Shown here piece after piece: positions 28,201-36,193 of a stretch of 64,000 nucleotides of DNA. A program made the translations under genes and the position numbers. This DNA comes from an uncultured Draconibacterium sp. (GTDB lineage: Bacteria > Bacteroidota > Bacteroidia > Bacteroidales > Prolixibacteraceae), in the NCBI RefSeq assembly GCF_963674925.1, contig NZ_OY771649.1, positions 1,240,001 to 1,304,000 of the forward strand, written 5' to 3'. The notes under the pieces are model-generated. The model searched no databases, was not told the origin of the DNA, and saw only the letters and a list, made by a program, of their open reading frames with translations. The stretch's first letter is position 1; every line of letters begins with the position of its first letter.

Positions 28201-28771
28201 CGAGGTTTACTCTAACACCGGTGGTCAGTCGAGTAAAGCGACACCTGTTGGAGCGGTAGCTAAATTTGCTGCATCAGGTAAAAAAGTACGTAAAAAAGAC
28301 CTTGGCGCTATGATGATGAGCTACGGTTACGTATACGTTGCACAGGTAGCAATGGGAGCTAACCAGTCGCAGTACTTTAAAGCACTGAAAGAAGCTGAAG
28401 CTTATCCAGGTCCTTCTATCATTATCGCTTATTCTCCATGTATCAACCACGGATTGCGCGCCAGCATGGGACGTACCCAGGAAGAGGAGAAAAAAGCTGT
28501 TGAGTCAGGATACTGGCACTTGTTCCGCTACAATCCGCTATTGGAAGACGAGGGTAAAAACCCATTCCAATTGGATTCGAAAACACCGGAATGGAACAAA
28601 TTCCAGGACTTCCTGAACGGCGAGGTTCGTTATACTTCATTGAAGAAATCGTTCCCTGCTGAAGCTGATGAATTGTTCTCAGCTGCTGAAGTTAACGCAA
28701 AATGGCGTTACCAGTCGTACGTACGTATGGCAGCGATGGATTATTCAAAACCTGAAGAAGGAGAAGAATAG
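25208..28771 (+). CDS. nifJ: Pyruvate:ferredoxin (flavodoxin) oxidoreductase
   Basis: A 1187-residue single-chain PFOR, full length for the family. It decarboxylates pyruvate with CoA to acetyl-CoA and reduces ferredoxin. Domain I starts with the pyrimidine-binding YPITPSSTMAEY. Two ferredoxin-type clusters, CIQCNQCAYVCP and CTGCGNCADVCP, lie at about 696-765. The C-terminal TPP domain contains SGACAGCGETPYIKL, GGDGWAYDIGYGG and the proximal-cluster cysteines. Codon use is regular and a strong terminator follows, consistent with high expression. It is the likely main source of reduced ferredoxin for the Rnf complex encoded just upstream. Confidence 0.97.
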   Translation: MAKQKKMVTCDGNYAAAYMSYMFSEVACIYPITPSSTMAEYVDEWAAFGKKNMFGRPVRLAEMQSEAGAAGAVHGALQSGALTSTYTASQGLLLMIPNMYKIAGELLPTVFHVSARALAGHALSIFGDHSDVYAARQTGFAMLASGSVQEEMDLAGVAHLATLKSRVPFLAFFDGFRTSHEVQKIEAIDMEDMRPLVDQEAIQEFRNRALNPENPVTRGTAQNPDIFFQAKESANKFYDAVPDIVADYMDQISELTGRKYRPFTYYGAPDAENIIIAMGSVTETIKETIDYLAAQGKKVGLMSVHLFRPFSAKHFVEALPDSVKRIAVLDRAAEPGATGEPLFLDIQSQFYGKENAPVIVGGRYGLGSKDTTPSQILSVYENLEMNEPKGNFTIGIVDDVTFKSLPLKEEINMTPEGTYQAKFYGLGSDGTVGANKNSIKIIGDATDKYCQGYFQYDSKKSGGFTCSHLRFGDKPIRSTYLVTTPDFVACHVPAYVNMYDVLKGLKKGGSFLLNSINDAEETKKQLPDAMKKYLAENEINFYIINGTKLGEEIGLGTRTNTIMQSAFFKITEVIPYEMAVEQMKAAIVKSYGKKGEHIVNMNYAAVDAGGKNVVKVEVPAEWASIVVAEEAAADADRPEYITKVVDVINAQKGDDLPVSTFAGSEDGQFPLGTAAYEKRGIAVNVPEWQSENCIQCNQCAYVCPHAAIRPFLMTEEEVEAAPAGTETKTATPAKVFGGLNFRIQVSPLDCTGCGNCADVCPSKVKSLVMKPLATQQAEVGRWDFMDKKVTVKETVVDKTKSVKNSQFAQPLFEFSGACAGCGETPYIKLITQLYGERMMVANATGCSSIYGGSAPSTPYCKHKESGHGPAWANSLFEDNAEYGFGFSEGVNAQRNRIADIMTTALSNGASDAEKEVFGEWLENKDNAEGSVVATNKVLDVIKDSDSQYAKDILSLKQYLVKKSIWVFGGDGWAYDIGYGGLDHVMASGEDVNVLVMDTEVYSNTGGQSSKATPVGAVAKFAASGKKVRKKDLGAMMMSYGYVYVAQVAMGANQSQYFKALKEAEAYPGPSIIIAYSPCINHGLRASMGRTQEEEKKAVESGYWHLFRYNPLLEDEGKNPFQLDSKTPEWNKFQDFLNGEVRYTSLKKSFPAEADELFSAAEVNAKWRYQSYVRMAAMDYSKPEEGEE

Positions 28772-28792
28772 AAATTATTCGAGCTATATAAT

Positions 28793-28822
28793 AAGCCGCT
28801 TCGTATGAAGCGGCTTTTTTTG
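28793..28822 (+). terminator. Rho-independent terminator of nifJ
   Basis: A perfect 10-bp stem AAGCCGCTTC/GAAGCGGCTT (28793-28802 with 28807-28816) encloses a GTAT loop and is followed by a T run. Confidence 0.9.
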
Positions 28823-28830
28823 TGCCTTTC

Positions 28831-28918
28831 TTTGCGCCAAAGGTGCAATGTCATCAAGCATAGTCCGCAGGGCTATGCGCATTATAGGCGATAGCCATAA
28901 AGCGCCAAAGGTGCGAAG
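28831..28918. repeat. REP-like palindromes left of the Y1 transposase
   Basis: This stretch holds GCGCC-AAA-GGTGC (28834-28846), the hairpin GCATAGTCC-GCA-GGGCTATGC (28858-28878) and a second GCGCCAAAGGTGC (28902-28914). The 47 bases 28831-28877 recur at 29549-29595 with one mismatch. The 19 bases 28900-28918 recur in inverted orientation at 29428-29446, so the transposase gene is bracketed by inverted repeats. Confidence 0.8.
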
Positions 28919-28933
28919 TCCTAGAAAAATAAA

Positions 28934-29386
28934 TCAGTCCCAAACAAATCGCTCATCATACTCAACCGCATACTCTTTCAAAGATTGTCGGAATTCCTCT
29001 TTGAATGTTCTTGTTTTATGATGTCTTTCCTGGTTCCGAATATAATCCCGTACAATTTCAACCTGTTTCGGATTAACAGAAAAAGCACCATAGCCATGTT
29101 GCCAGTAAAAATCGGCAAACTCTGCTCCCTTTCCTTTTATCCATTTCGAAGAATGAGTTTTCAACCTCTCAACGAGGCTCATAAGGGCCATTTTACGCGA
29201 TAGATTAATTAACAAATGAACATGATCGTTTATCCCTCCAACAATTATTGGCTGCGATTCCAACTCTTTACAAACGCCTCCCAGATAATCGAATAATTCC
29301 GTCTTTATTGAATCGGTAATTAATGGATATCGGTTTTTGGTACTAAAGGTTAAATGGATATAGTTTTTGACTAATGATTGTGGCAT
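28934..29386 (-). CDS. IS200-like / REP-associated tyrosine transposase (RAYT)
   Basis: A 150-residue Y1 HUH-family transposase. The HUH metal-binding pair is H55-V-H57 in NDHVHLLI and the likely catalytic tyrosine is Tyr115 in VEIVRDYIRNQE. It is short, with no partner tnpB gene. Palindromic repeats of one family flank it on both sides, the setting described for RAYT proteins that handle REP/BIME elements rather than classical IS200 ends. Whether it moves itself or only the REPs cannot be told from sequence. Confidence 0.88.
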   Translation of the reverse strand: MPQSLVKNYIHLTFSTKNRYPLITDSIKTELFDYLGGVCKELESQPIIVGGINDHVHLLINLSRKMALMSLVERLKTHSSKWIKGKGAEFADFYWQHGYGAFSVNPKQVEIVRDYIRNQERHHKTRTFKEEFRQSLKEYAVEYDERFVWD

Positions 29387-29427
29387 AACATTTTATTTTC
29401 TTTCTAAAATACAAAATGTGTCTAACA

Positions 29428-29615
29428 CTTCGCACCTTTGGCGCTTGTTTATACGTTTACCGTTAGCCATGCCCAAAGGACATGGCTATGTGACCGCGCT
29501 CCTTTGGAGCTTGATAACCCATAAATTTCCCGGGGCTAAAACATATCATTTGCGCCAAAGGTGCAAGGTCATCAAGCATAGTCCGCAGGGCTATGTTAAT
29601 GGCGAATGCCATTAC
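29428..29615. repeat. REP-like palindromes right of the Y1 transposase
   Basis: It contains GCACC-TTT-GGCGC (29432-29444), a TAGCCATG/CATGGCTA hairpin (29464-29488), GCTCC-TTT-GGAGC (29498-29510) and the 47-base direct repeat of the left side (29549-29595), followed by a GGCGAATGCCATT palindrome. All share the pattern of short G/C stems around a three-base AAA/TTT loop. Confidence 0.8.
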
Positions 29616-29618
29616 GAA

Positions 29619-29657
29619 AAAATCCGATTCGTATAAAACAAATACGAATCGGATTTT
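29619..29657 (-). terminator. Terminator of the GH127-type gene
   Basis: A perfect 16-bp stem (29619-29634 with 29642-29657) and a 7-base A-rich loop, with A/T tracts on both sides. Downstream of the minus-strand glycosidase. Confidence 0.8.
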
Positions 29658-29692
29658 ACCAATAAAATGCGTCTGCAATCCGCAGAATATGG

Positions 29693-32600
29693 CTATTTCA
29701 AAGTCACATCCAAATATACCGAATGGCGACCGTAGGTTTCGTAAAACGGTTTGTAGGTAACACCGTCAATTTCAAACTCCAGCTTCTCCGGGTCACCTGA
29801 AATCGATTTGCTGATGTCTTCTGCATTAAGGGTTACTTTACGCCATTCCTTGCGTGGTCCGTCTTCCTGGGCAGCCAGCAAAACCGGTCCGTAGAATAAA
29901 CTGGCAACGTTTTGCTGATCCATTACCGGCTCCAAATAAAAGTGAAATGGCATACGTAACTCCACTTTATCGCCGTCTTTCCATTTACGGCTGATGGTAA
30001 GGTAAGTTCCCGGCTCAACTGTTACATCTTGTTTATTGTCATTTATAGTTACAAAAAAACCTTTGCTAGCCCAATGCGGCACACGCACATTCAGATCGAA
30101 TTTGCCGCTACCGCTAATGGTTAATGTTGTATGGTCTTCTTTTGGATAAGCTGTTGTTTGCGTAACCGTAATATCCTTGTTTGTCCAGTTTAATGTTGAC
30201 GGCACATAAAGGTTTACATACAAAGCCTTGTTATCTGCACTGCGGAAATAGATTGAGTTCTGCAATTTTGTATTGCTCTCGAGTGCCGTTCCATTGCAAC
30301 AGGTAAACCCATCCATATGTGCATTACTAAATTGTTTTACCGATCCGGCACGCAAAGGCACGTGGTAGGTATTTGCAGGAGTATGCTCATCAACCGATGC
30401 CAGAATATGGTTATAAAGCCCCCGCTCGTAATAATCCATCAATCTGGCTTGCTGATTATACAGAAAAAGGTTGCGACTCAATTTTAGCATGTTATATGTT
30501 GCACAGGTTTCATTCTGTCCGCCAACCGAAAAACCGTTTTCGTAAAGCGTTGCCGGCTCAGCAGTAAAACATTCGGCATTGGCCGGATTACGGGCTCCTG
30601 CAACACCACCAATACTATACATATAATCTCCGGTGGCTTTATTCCAGAAGTTATCGGCAATATCGAAATATTCCGGCTCCTTCGAATCGCGATAAATTTC
30701 CAGTGCACCCATAATTTGTGGAATATGCTGGTTGGCATGTAAGCCACGGAACATATCAACATTTTTCGCCAGTCCGTGTGAATGTTCTGCATCGCCAAAA
30801 AATACGCGGATGTTATCGAATAATTTCGCCGTTTCAAGATAACTCTTATTGTTGGTTAAGCGGCTTAATCGTGCCAGAGCTTCGTTCATTCCGCCAAATT
30901 CGCCGGCAATGTAGGTGTTCCAAATGCTGATAAGTGTTTCGGTTGGTACCACACTTAAACGAGCATGTACCCAGTCGCCCATTCCTTCTACAATATCAAG
31001 CGCTTTCTTGTTGCCACTCACTTCGTAAATATCCATTAAACCGGCCAATATTTTGTGCAAAGTATAATATGGCGCCCAAACTTTATCGTTATCGGTTCCG
31101 TATTTTGCACCATGTTCCAACATAATAAACTGATCGGGCGGATAGGCACTGATAAATCCTTTACCCCAGTTCCAGTAATCGGTGCGAATACCATCTTCGC
31201 TTAAATCCGAATCAAAATCAACTTTTCCCGGTCCGGGAGGAACGGCCAACGGATCGGCTACCGACTCACCACCTGCAGTTTTAGGAGTTCCCGACAGTTG
31301 TGCCAGGTCATACAACGTATTCACCATATACTCCATTTTCGTGGCAAACTTAGCCTGGATAGCAGGATCGTAAGCAGCACTTGAATAGGCCTGAGCCAAA
31401 GCGCTCAGATAGTGCCCGGTGGCATGACCGCGAAGCTTTGTCTCCTGGCTGTCCCAAACGCCAAGAGGCTCGGCTCCTGCAGGTTGCTCCTGCCCGAAAG
31501 CATTGCGAAACATGTACAGGAAATCATCAGGATTGGTTTCCAGCAAACCATCAACGAATTTATCGCGGTTCTCTACAAATTTTGTTTCGTGGTGATGCAG
31601 ATCTTCGGTTAACTGTACCTCATCCAAATCAAAAGCCTCCAGCGTGCGGTGTGGAGCATCATGATCGTGATTATGCGCAACCACTGTAACAATGGCTTTG
31701 GGTTGAATATCGGTTCCGGCAACTCGCCCGGTTACCGTATATTTTCCTGCACTTTGTACTGCACTGTTATCTTCGGGAGCAGGCCAAAGTACACGCACTT
31801 CAGGCCCCTCGAAATTGTTGCTGTAAACGCCTTTAACAAATCGTGGCAAACGTGGAAGGAAGCCCACTTCTGTTTCCACTTCAATAGTGGGAACGTCGGT
31901 TAAATACTTATTATACAACTGAGGTGTCGATTCCGGAAATTCCTGAAGTTCTGCCTCTTGCTTGTTACGCATCATTTCTTCAGCTTCCTCTTTATGCAAA
32001 GCGTTAAAATTGATCCAGCCAATTTGTCTACTTGTTAAAGGAATCCGGTAGATACGGAAATCGTGCAGTTTAGCTTTTAAAGCAGCACTTCCGATACGAA
32101 ACTGACTTTCTCCGTCTTTGCCATCAAACAATTGCTTTAACTCTACTTCAATATTTTTTACCTCGCTAAGCTGTTTGCCGTTTAGGTAGGTGGTAAATGT
32201 TTTTTCAGGAACATTAATAACAACAGCAATATGGTTCCATTTATTTAGCTCAGGTGCTTCCGAATTTGCGGTGTAACTATTAGCACCGGTATTTATTTGT
32301 GCCACACAAGTGTTGTTGGCACCGGAAGCCATAAACAAGGCAGACTTTCCATTCTTACCAAAATCGAAAAACGGAGCTGTACTTTCTGCCGATTGCGGAG
32401 AAATCCACGCTGAAATACTCATCGACTCCTCTCCTGCCAGCATTTCGCCAGGTATTGAAATGTAGGTTTTGCCATCGCCCGACAACGAAAACACTTTGCC
32501 AAACACTTCATCGTCGACAAATTTATAAGCCGGGCCGTGAATGGTACCATGTAAATTATTTCTCGACCAGTCTTTAGCATTTTCTTCCAGCGTATAACGG

Positions 32601-32722
32601 GCAATTAACCCGGTTTCGCCAATGCCGTCCAAAATCTGATCGCCGCTTTGTGCAAATACACTGCTTGCACCCCAGGCACAAAAAACAAGTATCATTACAA
32701 CGATCGGCTTAACTAAATTCAT
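29693..32722 (-). CDS. GH127/GH146-type beta-L-arabinofuranosidase with LamG domain
   Basis: A 1009-residue exported protein. After a signal peptide ending VFAQ comes a LamG/concanavalin-type domain (about 15-240), then a bacterial Ig-like segment with YTVTGRVAGTD, then the DUF1680 catalytic barrel starting near WDSQETKLRGHATGHYLSAL. Cysteines typical of the zinc-thiolate active site are visible: ETCATYNMLKLSR and the CC pair in GFTCCNGTALESN, the second including the presumed nucleophile. The start at 32722 is chosen over an ATG at 32815 because the signal peptide begins there. It would remove L-arabinofuranose from plant or algal glycans. No SusC/D pair is adjacent, and GH127 versus GH146 is undecided. 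Confidence 0.88.
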   Translation of the reverse strand: MNLVKPIVVMILVFCAWGASSVFAQSGDQILDGIGETGLIARYTLEENAKDWSRNNLHGTIHGPAYKFVDDEVFGKVFSLSGDGKTYISIPGEMLAGEESMSISAWISPQSAESTAPFFDFGKNGKSALFMASGANNTCVAQINTGANSYTANSEAPELNKWNHIAVVINVPEKTFTTYLNGKQLSEVKNIEVELKQLFDGKDGESQFRIGSAALKAKLHDFRIYRIPLTSRQIGWINFNALHKEEAEEMMRNKQEAELQEFPESTPQLYNKYLTDVPTIEVETEVGFLPRLPRFVKGVYSNNFEGPEVRVLWPAPEDNSAVQSAGKYTVTGRVAGTDIQPKAIVTVVAHNHDHDAPHRTLEAFDLDEVQLTEDLHHHETKFVENRDKFVDGLLETNPDDFLYMFRNAFGQEQPAGAEPLGVWDSQETKLRGHATGHYLSALAQAYSSAAYDPAIQAKFATKMEYMVNTLYDLAQLSGTPKTAGGESVADPLAVPPGPGKVDFDSDLSEDGIRTDYWNWGKGFISAYPPDQFIMLEHGAKYGTDNDKVWAPYYTLHKILAGLMDIYEVSGNKKALDIVEGMGDWVHARLSVVPTETLISIWNTYIAGEFGGMNEALARLSRLTNNKSYLETAKLFDNIRVFFGDAEHSHGLAKNVDMFRGLHANQHIPQIMGALEIYRDSKEPEYFDIADNFWNKATGDYMYSIGGVAGARNPANAECFTAEPATLYENGFSVGGQNETCATYNMLKLSRNLFLYNQQARLMDYYERGLYNHILASVDEHTPANTYHVPLRAGSVKQFSNAHMDGFTCCNGTALESNTKLQNSIYFRSADNKALYVNLYVPSTLNWTNKDITVTQTTAYPKEDHTTLTISGSGKFDLNVRVPHWASKGFFVTINDNKQDVTVEPGTYLTISRKWKDGDKVELRMPFHFYLEPVMDQQNVASLFYGPVLLAAQEDGPRKEWRKVTLNAEDISKSISGDPEKLEFEIDGVTYKPFYETYGRHSVYLDVTLK

Positions 32723-32970
32723 ACGATTAAAATTGCTTGTTTTCAACGGTATCGTATGTAACTCGCCTCTTTTAATCATTCTGTCGAGTGTAAATGATTT
32801 ACATGCTCGTTTCATATTTCTATTTTAAATTTTTAATTCGATTCGACTCTTGCGTCAACTTCCGGTTTCAAAATTAAATAACAAGTTGCAATGGCCGATA
32901 GATTGGGCTTGCCAATACTTGACTATATGTTCAAATTATTATAACTAATATTCATGCTTCCCGGCAAGCC

Positions 32971-33180
32971 GCTATAACGCAACTATTTCGGCGCTTTTTG
33001 GTGTGTTGAAGATTGATAGATAAAGAACGGTTTTTATCGGTGTTTTTAGTAATGGTTGGTGTAAGTTTTTGTCGCGGATTTCGGAGTGATTTTCCGTTCG
33101 AAGAACAAAGAAAATCGATGCGAGAATCTGCACCCCGCACACCACCGAACCCACTATAAAATTTATACATTGTTATGGCC
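32971..33180 (-). repeat. attC-like site 1, degenerate edge of the cassette array
   Basis: On the minus strand GGCCATAAC (33172-33180) overlaps the stop codon of the preceding gene, and GTTATAGCGG (RC of 32969-32978) lies about 200 bases on. The outer GTTAT/ATAAC boxes pair, but I find no convincing inner L boxes. The rest of 32723-33170, including small ORFs, shows no gene. This may be the decayed end of the array. Confidence 0.4.
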
Positions 33181-33826
33181 AGTTAATTTTATAATACATT
33201 TGTTCAACTCTTAAATTCTCCTTCTCAGAAATTGTATAAAGCTGAATAACCTGAGATTTCACATCATCATCGGTAAACTTTTTCCATTGTTTCCATTTAA
33301 TTTCCTTTTTTAATCCCCAACCAGATAAGAAAATAGAATCCTGTTTATATTTTGAATCAACTTCTTGTTTTTTAGAATTGAAATCATCAATATCATTCAT
33401 AATATTTCTAATGGTTATCCAAACTAGTTTCTCATTTCTGTCATAATCAAAATGCACAAAAGAATTATTATCAAATCCAATTATTTCAAGCTCCATAAAA
33501 CTAAACCTTGAAATCAATGGTTTATAAAGTAGTTTTAATCCTAAAGAATCCTTAATATCTGAAGGAATCTTTGAATACAAATCTATCTGTGATTTGACTT
33601 GAGAATATCCTAACGAGAATGCTAAAGAAAAAAACGATAACCCAAGAAAATTACCAAGAACAAAACATAATAAAAACAGATAGAATCCATCAATTAACTC
33701 CCTTTTATTATCCAATCCAAAAATCAAGAAGAGTAATGCAAGGATACTTGTGAAAATAACTCCAAGAACCTTGAATGTCAATTTTGAGACTCTTTTATTT
33801 ATTTTAAAATATTCAATCAGTGTCAT
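33173..33826 (-). CDS. Unknown membrane protein (cassette gene)
   Basis: A 217-residue protein with two strong hydrophobic helices (about 18-37 and 49-75) and a soluble, charged C-terminal part. I do not recognise the family. The start ATG at 33826 (MTLIEYFKINKRV) is preferred; an open frame continues back to 33943, but that part runs through the intergenic palindrome. The stop codon lies inside the next attC-like box, as often seen in integron cassettes. Base composition is more AT-rich than the flanking metabolic genes. Confidence 0.7.
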   Translation of the reverse strand: MTLIEYFKINKRVSKLTFKVLGVIFTSILALLFLIFGLDNKRELIDGFYLFLLCFVLGNFLGLSFFSLAFSLGYSQVKSQIDLYSKIPSDIKDSLGLKLLYKPLISRFSFMELEIIGFDNNSFVHFDYDRNEKLVWITIRNIMNDIDDFNSKKQEVDSKYKQDSIFLSGWGLKKEIKWKQWKKFTDDDVKSQVIQLYTISEKENLRVEQMYYKINWP

Positions 33827-33835
33827 TTTTGTGGA

Positions 33836-33958
33836 ATGTTTTAATTGGGCACAATGGTCACTTTCAAGTTCTCGTTGCGGATTTCGAAGCTCGTTCCTGT
33901 ACGGCAGGCCGGAACGATGTTGCGAGAATCCAGCGAACGACATTATGCGATAAAGATT
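33836..33958 (-). repeat. Atypical intergenic palindrome between cassette genes
   Basis: It contains inverted segments ATCGTTCC/GGAACGAG around a GGCCTGCCGTACA tip, flanked by the pair GGATT/AATCC. Its outer ends do not form the GTT/AAC box pair seen at other sites, so it is either a decayed attC-like site or a different element. Confidence 0.4.
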
Positions 33959-33962
33959 TTGG

Positions 33963-34295
33963 TCATTTTTTTAGTTTCATTTCAGAGTCATTTAATGGGG
34001 CAAAAAACTCCACTTTACCACATTTGGGACACACATATAAATCAAATTTTTCCTTATTGACGAAAAGTTCAAATATATTGCCCAGAACTCCAAGTCTTGC
34101 TCCTTCGTGAAAATCAAATTGTCCAGAGAATATCAATGGTATTTCACATCTTAAGCAGTCAAGCTCTCTATTTCCTTGTTGCAAGGTCATGTCTTTTATC
34201 TCAATAACCCGATTCTCAGTTAAACTATAGTTGCAATTCCAGCATAGTTCAAAGTTATCCTCAATCTCCGAGTTACAATTTGGGCAATTTTTCAT
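33963..34295 (-). CDS. Small zinc-ribbon protein (cassette gene)
   Basis: A 110-residue protein with three CxxC pairs: CPNCNSE at residue 4, CWNCNYS at 18 and CLRC near 48, plus CPKCGKVEF near 89. These form one or two zinc ribbons. No catalytic domain is visible. Similar small zinc-ribbon ORFs are common orphan genes in Bacteroidota. Its 5' side carried the GTTAGCGCC box that is now split by an IS copy, so it may be cut off from upstream transcription. Confidence 0.7.
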   Translation of the reverse strand: MKNCPNCNSEIEDNFELCWNCNYSLTENRVIEIKDMTLQQGNRELDCLRCEIPLIFSGQFDFHEGARLGVLGNIFELFVNKEKFDLYVCPKCGKVEFFAPLNDSEMKLKK

Positions 34296-34352
34296 ATTCT
34301 AATTTGTTTTTCTATAATTATAATCGACGGATTTTAAACATGGCGCTAACGG

Positions 34353-36043
34353 CAGTCTGTCTAAAAACCCTTTCCCGGGGCATTAAAATTGAGCTTTATT
34401 AAGTGGCCAGGGATGCGGATTTCATAACAGATGGTTTTTATTGTTTTGTATTGTATTCGGTTTCTGTGGTTTAAAAATAGCTCTAAAAGATCAAAAATTG
34501 AACATAAAACAGAAAAAATACTTGTGATGTATTTTTCTAACTTTTTTATGCCCACAATATTGATTATTCGTCTGAGGTTGTATGCCGACATTATAAAACC
34601 AAAATCGGCTTCAGCTCTTTTCATGTACTTTTTGGTGATAATATAATTGAATCCCCACTGACGTTTAATGGTCCCGAAGGGGTGTTCCACAATGGCCTGC
34701 CGTCGTTTGTACAGTTTTTCGCTTTCCTGAACGCGTTTTTTGTTGTTTTCAATATTGCCGGCAAACTCGCTTCGCCTGACTTGCTTGCCGTTTGCAGCCG
34801 ATTTTGTGCACAGCGGGCGGACCTCACAACTTTTACATTTAGGTGTTGTGTAGTTGCGGAAGCGATAGGCTGTTTCTCCGGCACCGTTTTTTGCGTGGTG
34901 CCAGTAGCCGGTGGTTCTTAGGGTGTGACCCTGCAAACAGGTGTAAGTATCGGTTTTCGGGTCGTAATCAAAATGTTCCACATCGTACCTAAGGTCCGGA
35001 GCATGCGAGGCTCCTGAAAACGGAGGAATGGCTACAATTGCCGGAATACCGAGCGAATCGGCGATGGCCAGTTCGCTTCCGGTATGGTAGCCTTTATCGT
35101 AAAGGGCAGTAAAATCGTTGTGTCGAAGTATTGTCTTTGCTCTTCTGAGCATTGTTCCCATTGCCTTTTTATCGTTTGCATTGGTTATTTTATAATCGAT
35201 AGGGATGTAGTTTTTTGCATCGACCGAAGTTTGCGCCGAGTAGGCTACTTCGGTAATGTTGTTGCGCGTGATCTGGTGACGGCTGTCGGGATCGGAAGTT
35301 GAGATCTGTCGTTGCCCCGATTTTTTTAGCTCTTGTTCAATCTTTTTATAGCCATCTTTTCGCTGGTTTTGCTTTTCAATTTCGTTTTCAATTTCCTGCT
35401 TTTTATCTCCATCGCTTTCGGCCAGTGCTTTGTTGTATTCAGCCAGTTTGTTTTCGATGTACTCCAGGTGACGGTCTATTTTCTTTTGGTTGTAGTTGTT
35501 CTTTTTGCTGTTCTGGGCACGCAGTTTTGTACTGTCGCCTGCAATCAGCGTTCCGCCAATAAGGTTAAAATACGTTGCAATCTTTACGGTTTCGCGGAAT
35601 ACTTTTTTGATGGCCTTTGGGTTATCGCGCCTGAAGTTAGCGATAGTGTTGTGATCGGGACGCAGCGTTTTCAATAGCCACATTAATTCAATGTTTCGCT
35701 TGCACTCCTTCTCCAGTTTCCTCGACGACCTTAACTGATTAAGATAGCCATAAATGTAAAGTTTAAGCAAGTCGGCTGGGTGGTAAGCAGGACGCCCGTT
35801 TTCAATATGGTCAACCCTGAATCCGAATTCTTCCAGCTTCAGACTGTTAACAAAAACATCGATTAAGCGCACTTCGTTGTCTGCATTTATGGCCTGGTCG
35901 AGCGACACCGGGAAAAGTGATATTTGTGATCTGTTTTGCCCTTTGAGATACTTCATGCCTGAAGATACTTAATCGCTGGGTTCAAAGGTGTTAACAACCT
36001 GCGGAGTTCTTAACAAATTGTGGTTAGGTTTTTAGACAGTCTG
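34353..36043 (-). mobile_element. IS1182-like insertion sequence, copy A
   Basis: A 1691-base element. Terminal inverted repeats are CAGTCTGTCTAAAAACC at the left and CAGACTGTCTAAAAACC (read inward) at the right, 16 of 17 matching. Both sides are flanked by ACGG (34349-34352 and 36044-36047), a 4-bp target duplication. The insertion splits the R' box of an attC-like site, between CCGT and TAGCG on the minus strand. Copy B, 2744 bases away, is the same length and almost identical. Confidence 0.9.
34361..35956 (-). CDS. IS1182-family transposase, copy A
   Basis: A 531-residue DDE transposase. The N-terminal DUF772-like domain begins NRSQISLFPVSLDQAI. The first catalytic Asp is probably in DSTKLRAQNSK, followed by a coiled, lysine-rich insert. 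The second acidic region is around LYDKGYHTGSELA and the C-terminal part has HPFGTIKRQWGF with a family-typical Glu/His context. A CKSCEVRPLC zinc-like motif lies before it. The frame is intact. Compared with copy B there is one visible amino-acid change (Gly in place of Asp just before DSTK), plus two silent changes. Confidence 0.92.
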   Translation of the reverse strand: MKYLKGQNRSQISLFPVSLDQAINADNEVRLIDVFVNSLKLEEFGFRVDHIENGRPAYHPADLLKLYIYGYLNQLRSSRKLEKECKRNIELMWLLKTLRPDHNTIANFRRDNPKAIKKVFRETVKIATYFNLIGGTLIAGDSTKLRAQNSKKNNYNQKKIDRHLEYIENKLAEYNKALAESDGDKKQEIENEIEKQNQRKDGYKKIEQELKKSGQRQISTSDPDSRHQITRNNITEVAYSAQTSVDAKNYIPIDYKITNANDKKAMGTMLRRAKTILRHNDFTALYDKGYHTGSELAIADSLGIPAIVAIPPFSGASHAPDLRYDVEHFDYDPKTDTYTCLQGHTLRTTGYWHHAKNGAGETAYRFRNYTTPKCKSCEVRPLCTKSAANGKQVRRSEFAGNIENNKKRVQESEKLYKRRQAIVEHPFGTIKRQWGFNYIITKKYMKRAEADFGFIMSAYNLRRIINIVGIKKLEKYITSIFSVLCSIFDLLELFLNHRNRIQYKTIKTICYEIRIPGHLIKLNFNAPGKGF

Positions 36044-36170
36044 ACGGACAAGTATATGAAAAGCAGGCGATTTCGAAGCACAACGCTTTGGGTTAAGCAC
36101 AAAGTTTGACACGAGCCAAAACCCTTGATTTTACTACTTTTCTGCCTATTTTTTATATACATTGTTAGCA
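36044..36170 (-). repeat. attC-like site 2, interrupted by IS copy A
   Basis: On the minus strand TGCTAAC (RC of 36164-36170) follows the esterase stop. After spacer AAT comes GTATAT (36155-36160) and an A-rich arm through GGCAG, which pairs with CCTGCTTTTCATATAC (RC of 36052-36067). Spacer TTGT and then CCGTTAGCG would complete the site; that last box is split by the IS. Rejoined without IS and duplication, the site is about 130 bases. Confidence 0.65.
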
Positions 36171-36193
36171 GCACGGGCTTTAATCTCACCTTA

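Noticed and set aside
28831..29615. CRISPR array around the Y1 transposase
   Set aside because: Repeats are palindromic, of several kinds and irregularly spaced, with no unique equal-length spacers and no cas genes.
32952..33170. Small minus-strand frames next to the cassette array
   Set aside because: They overlap the degenerate palindrome, have no start signal and do not resemble proteins.
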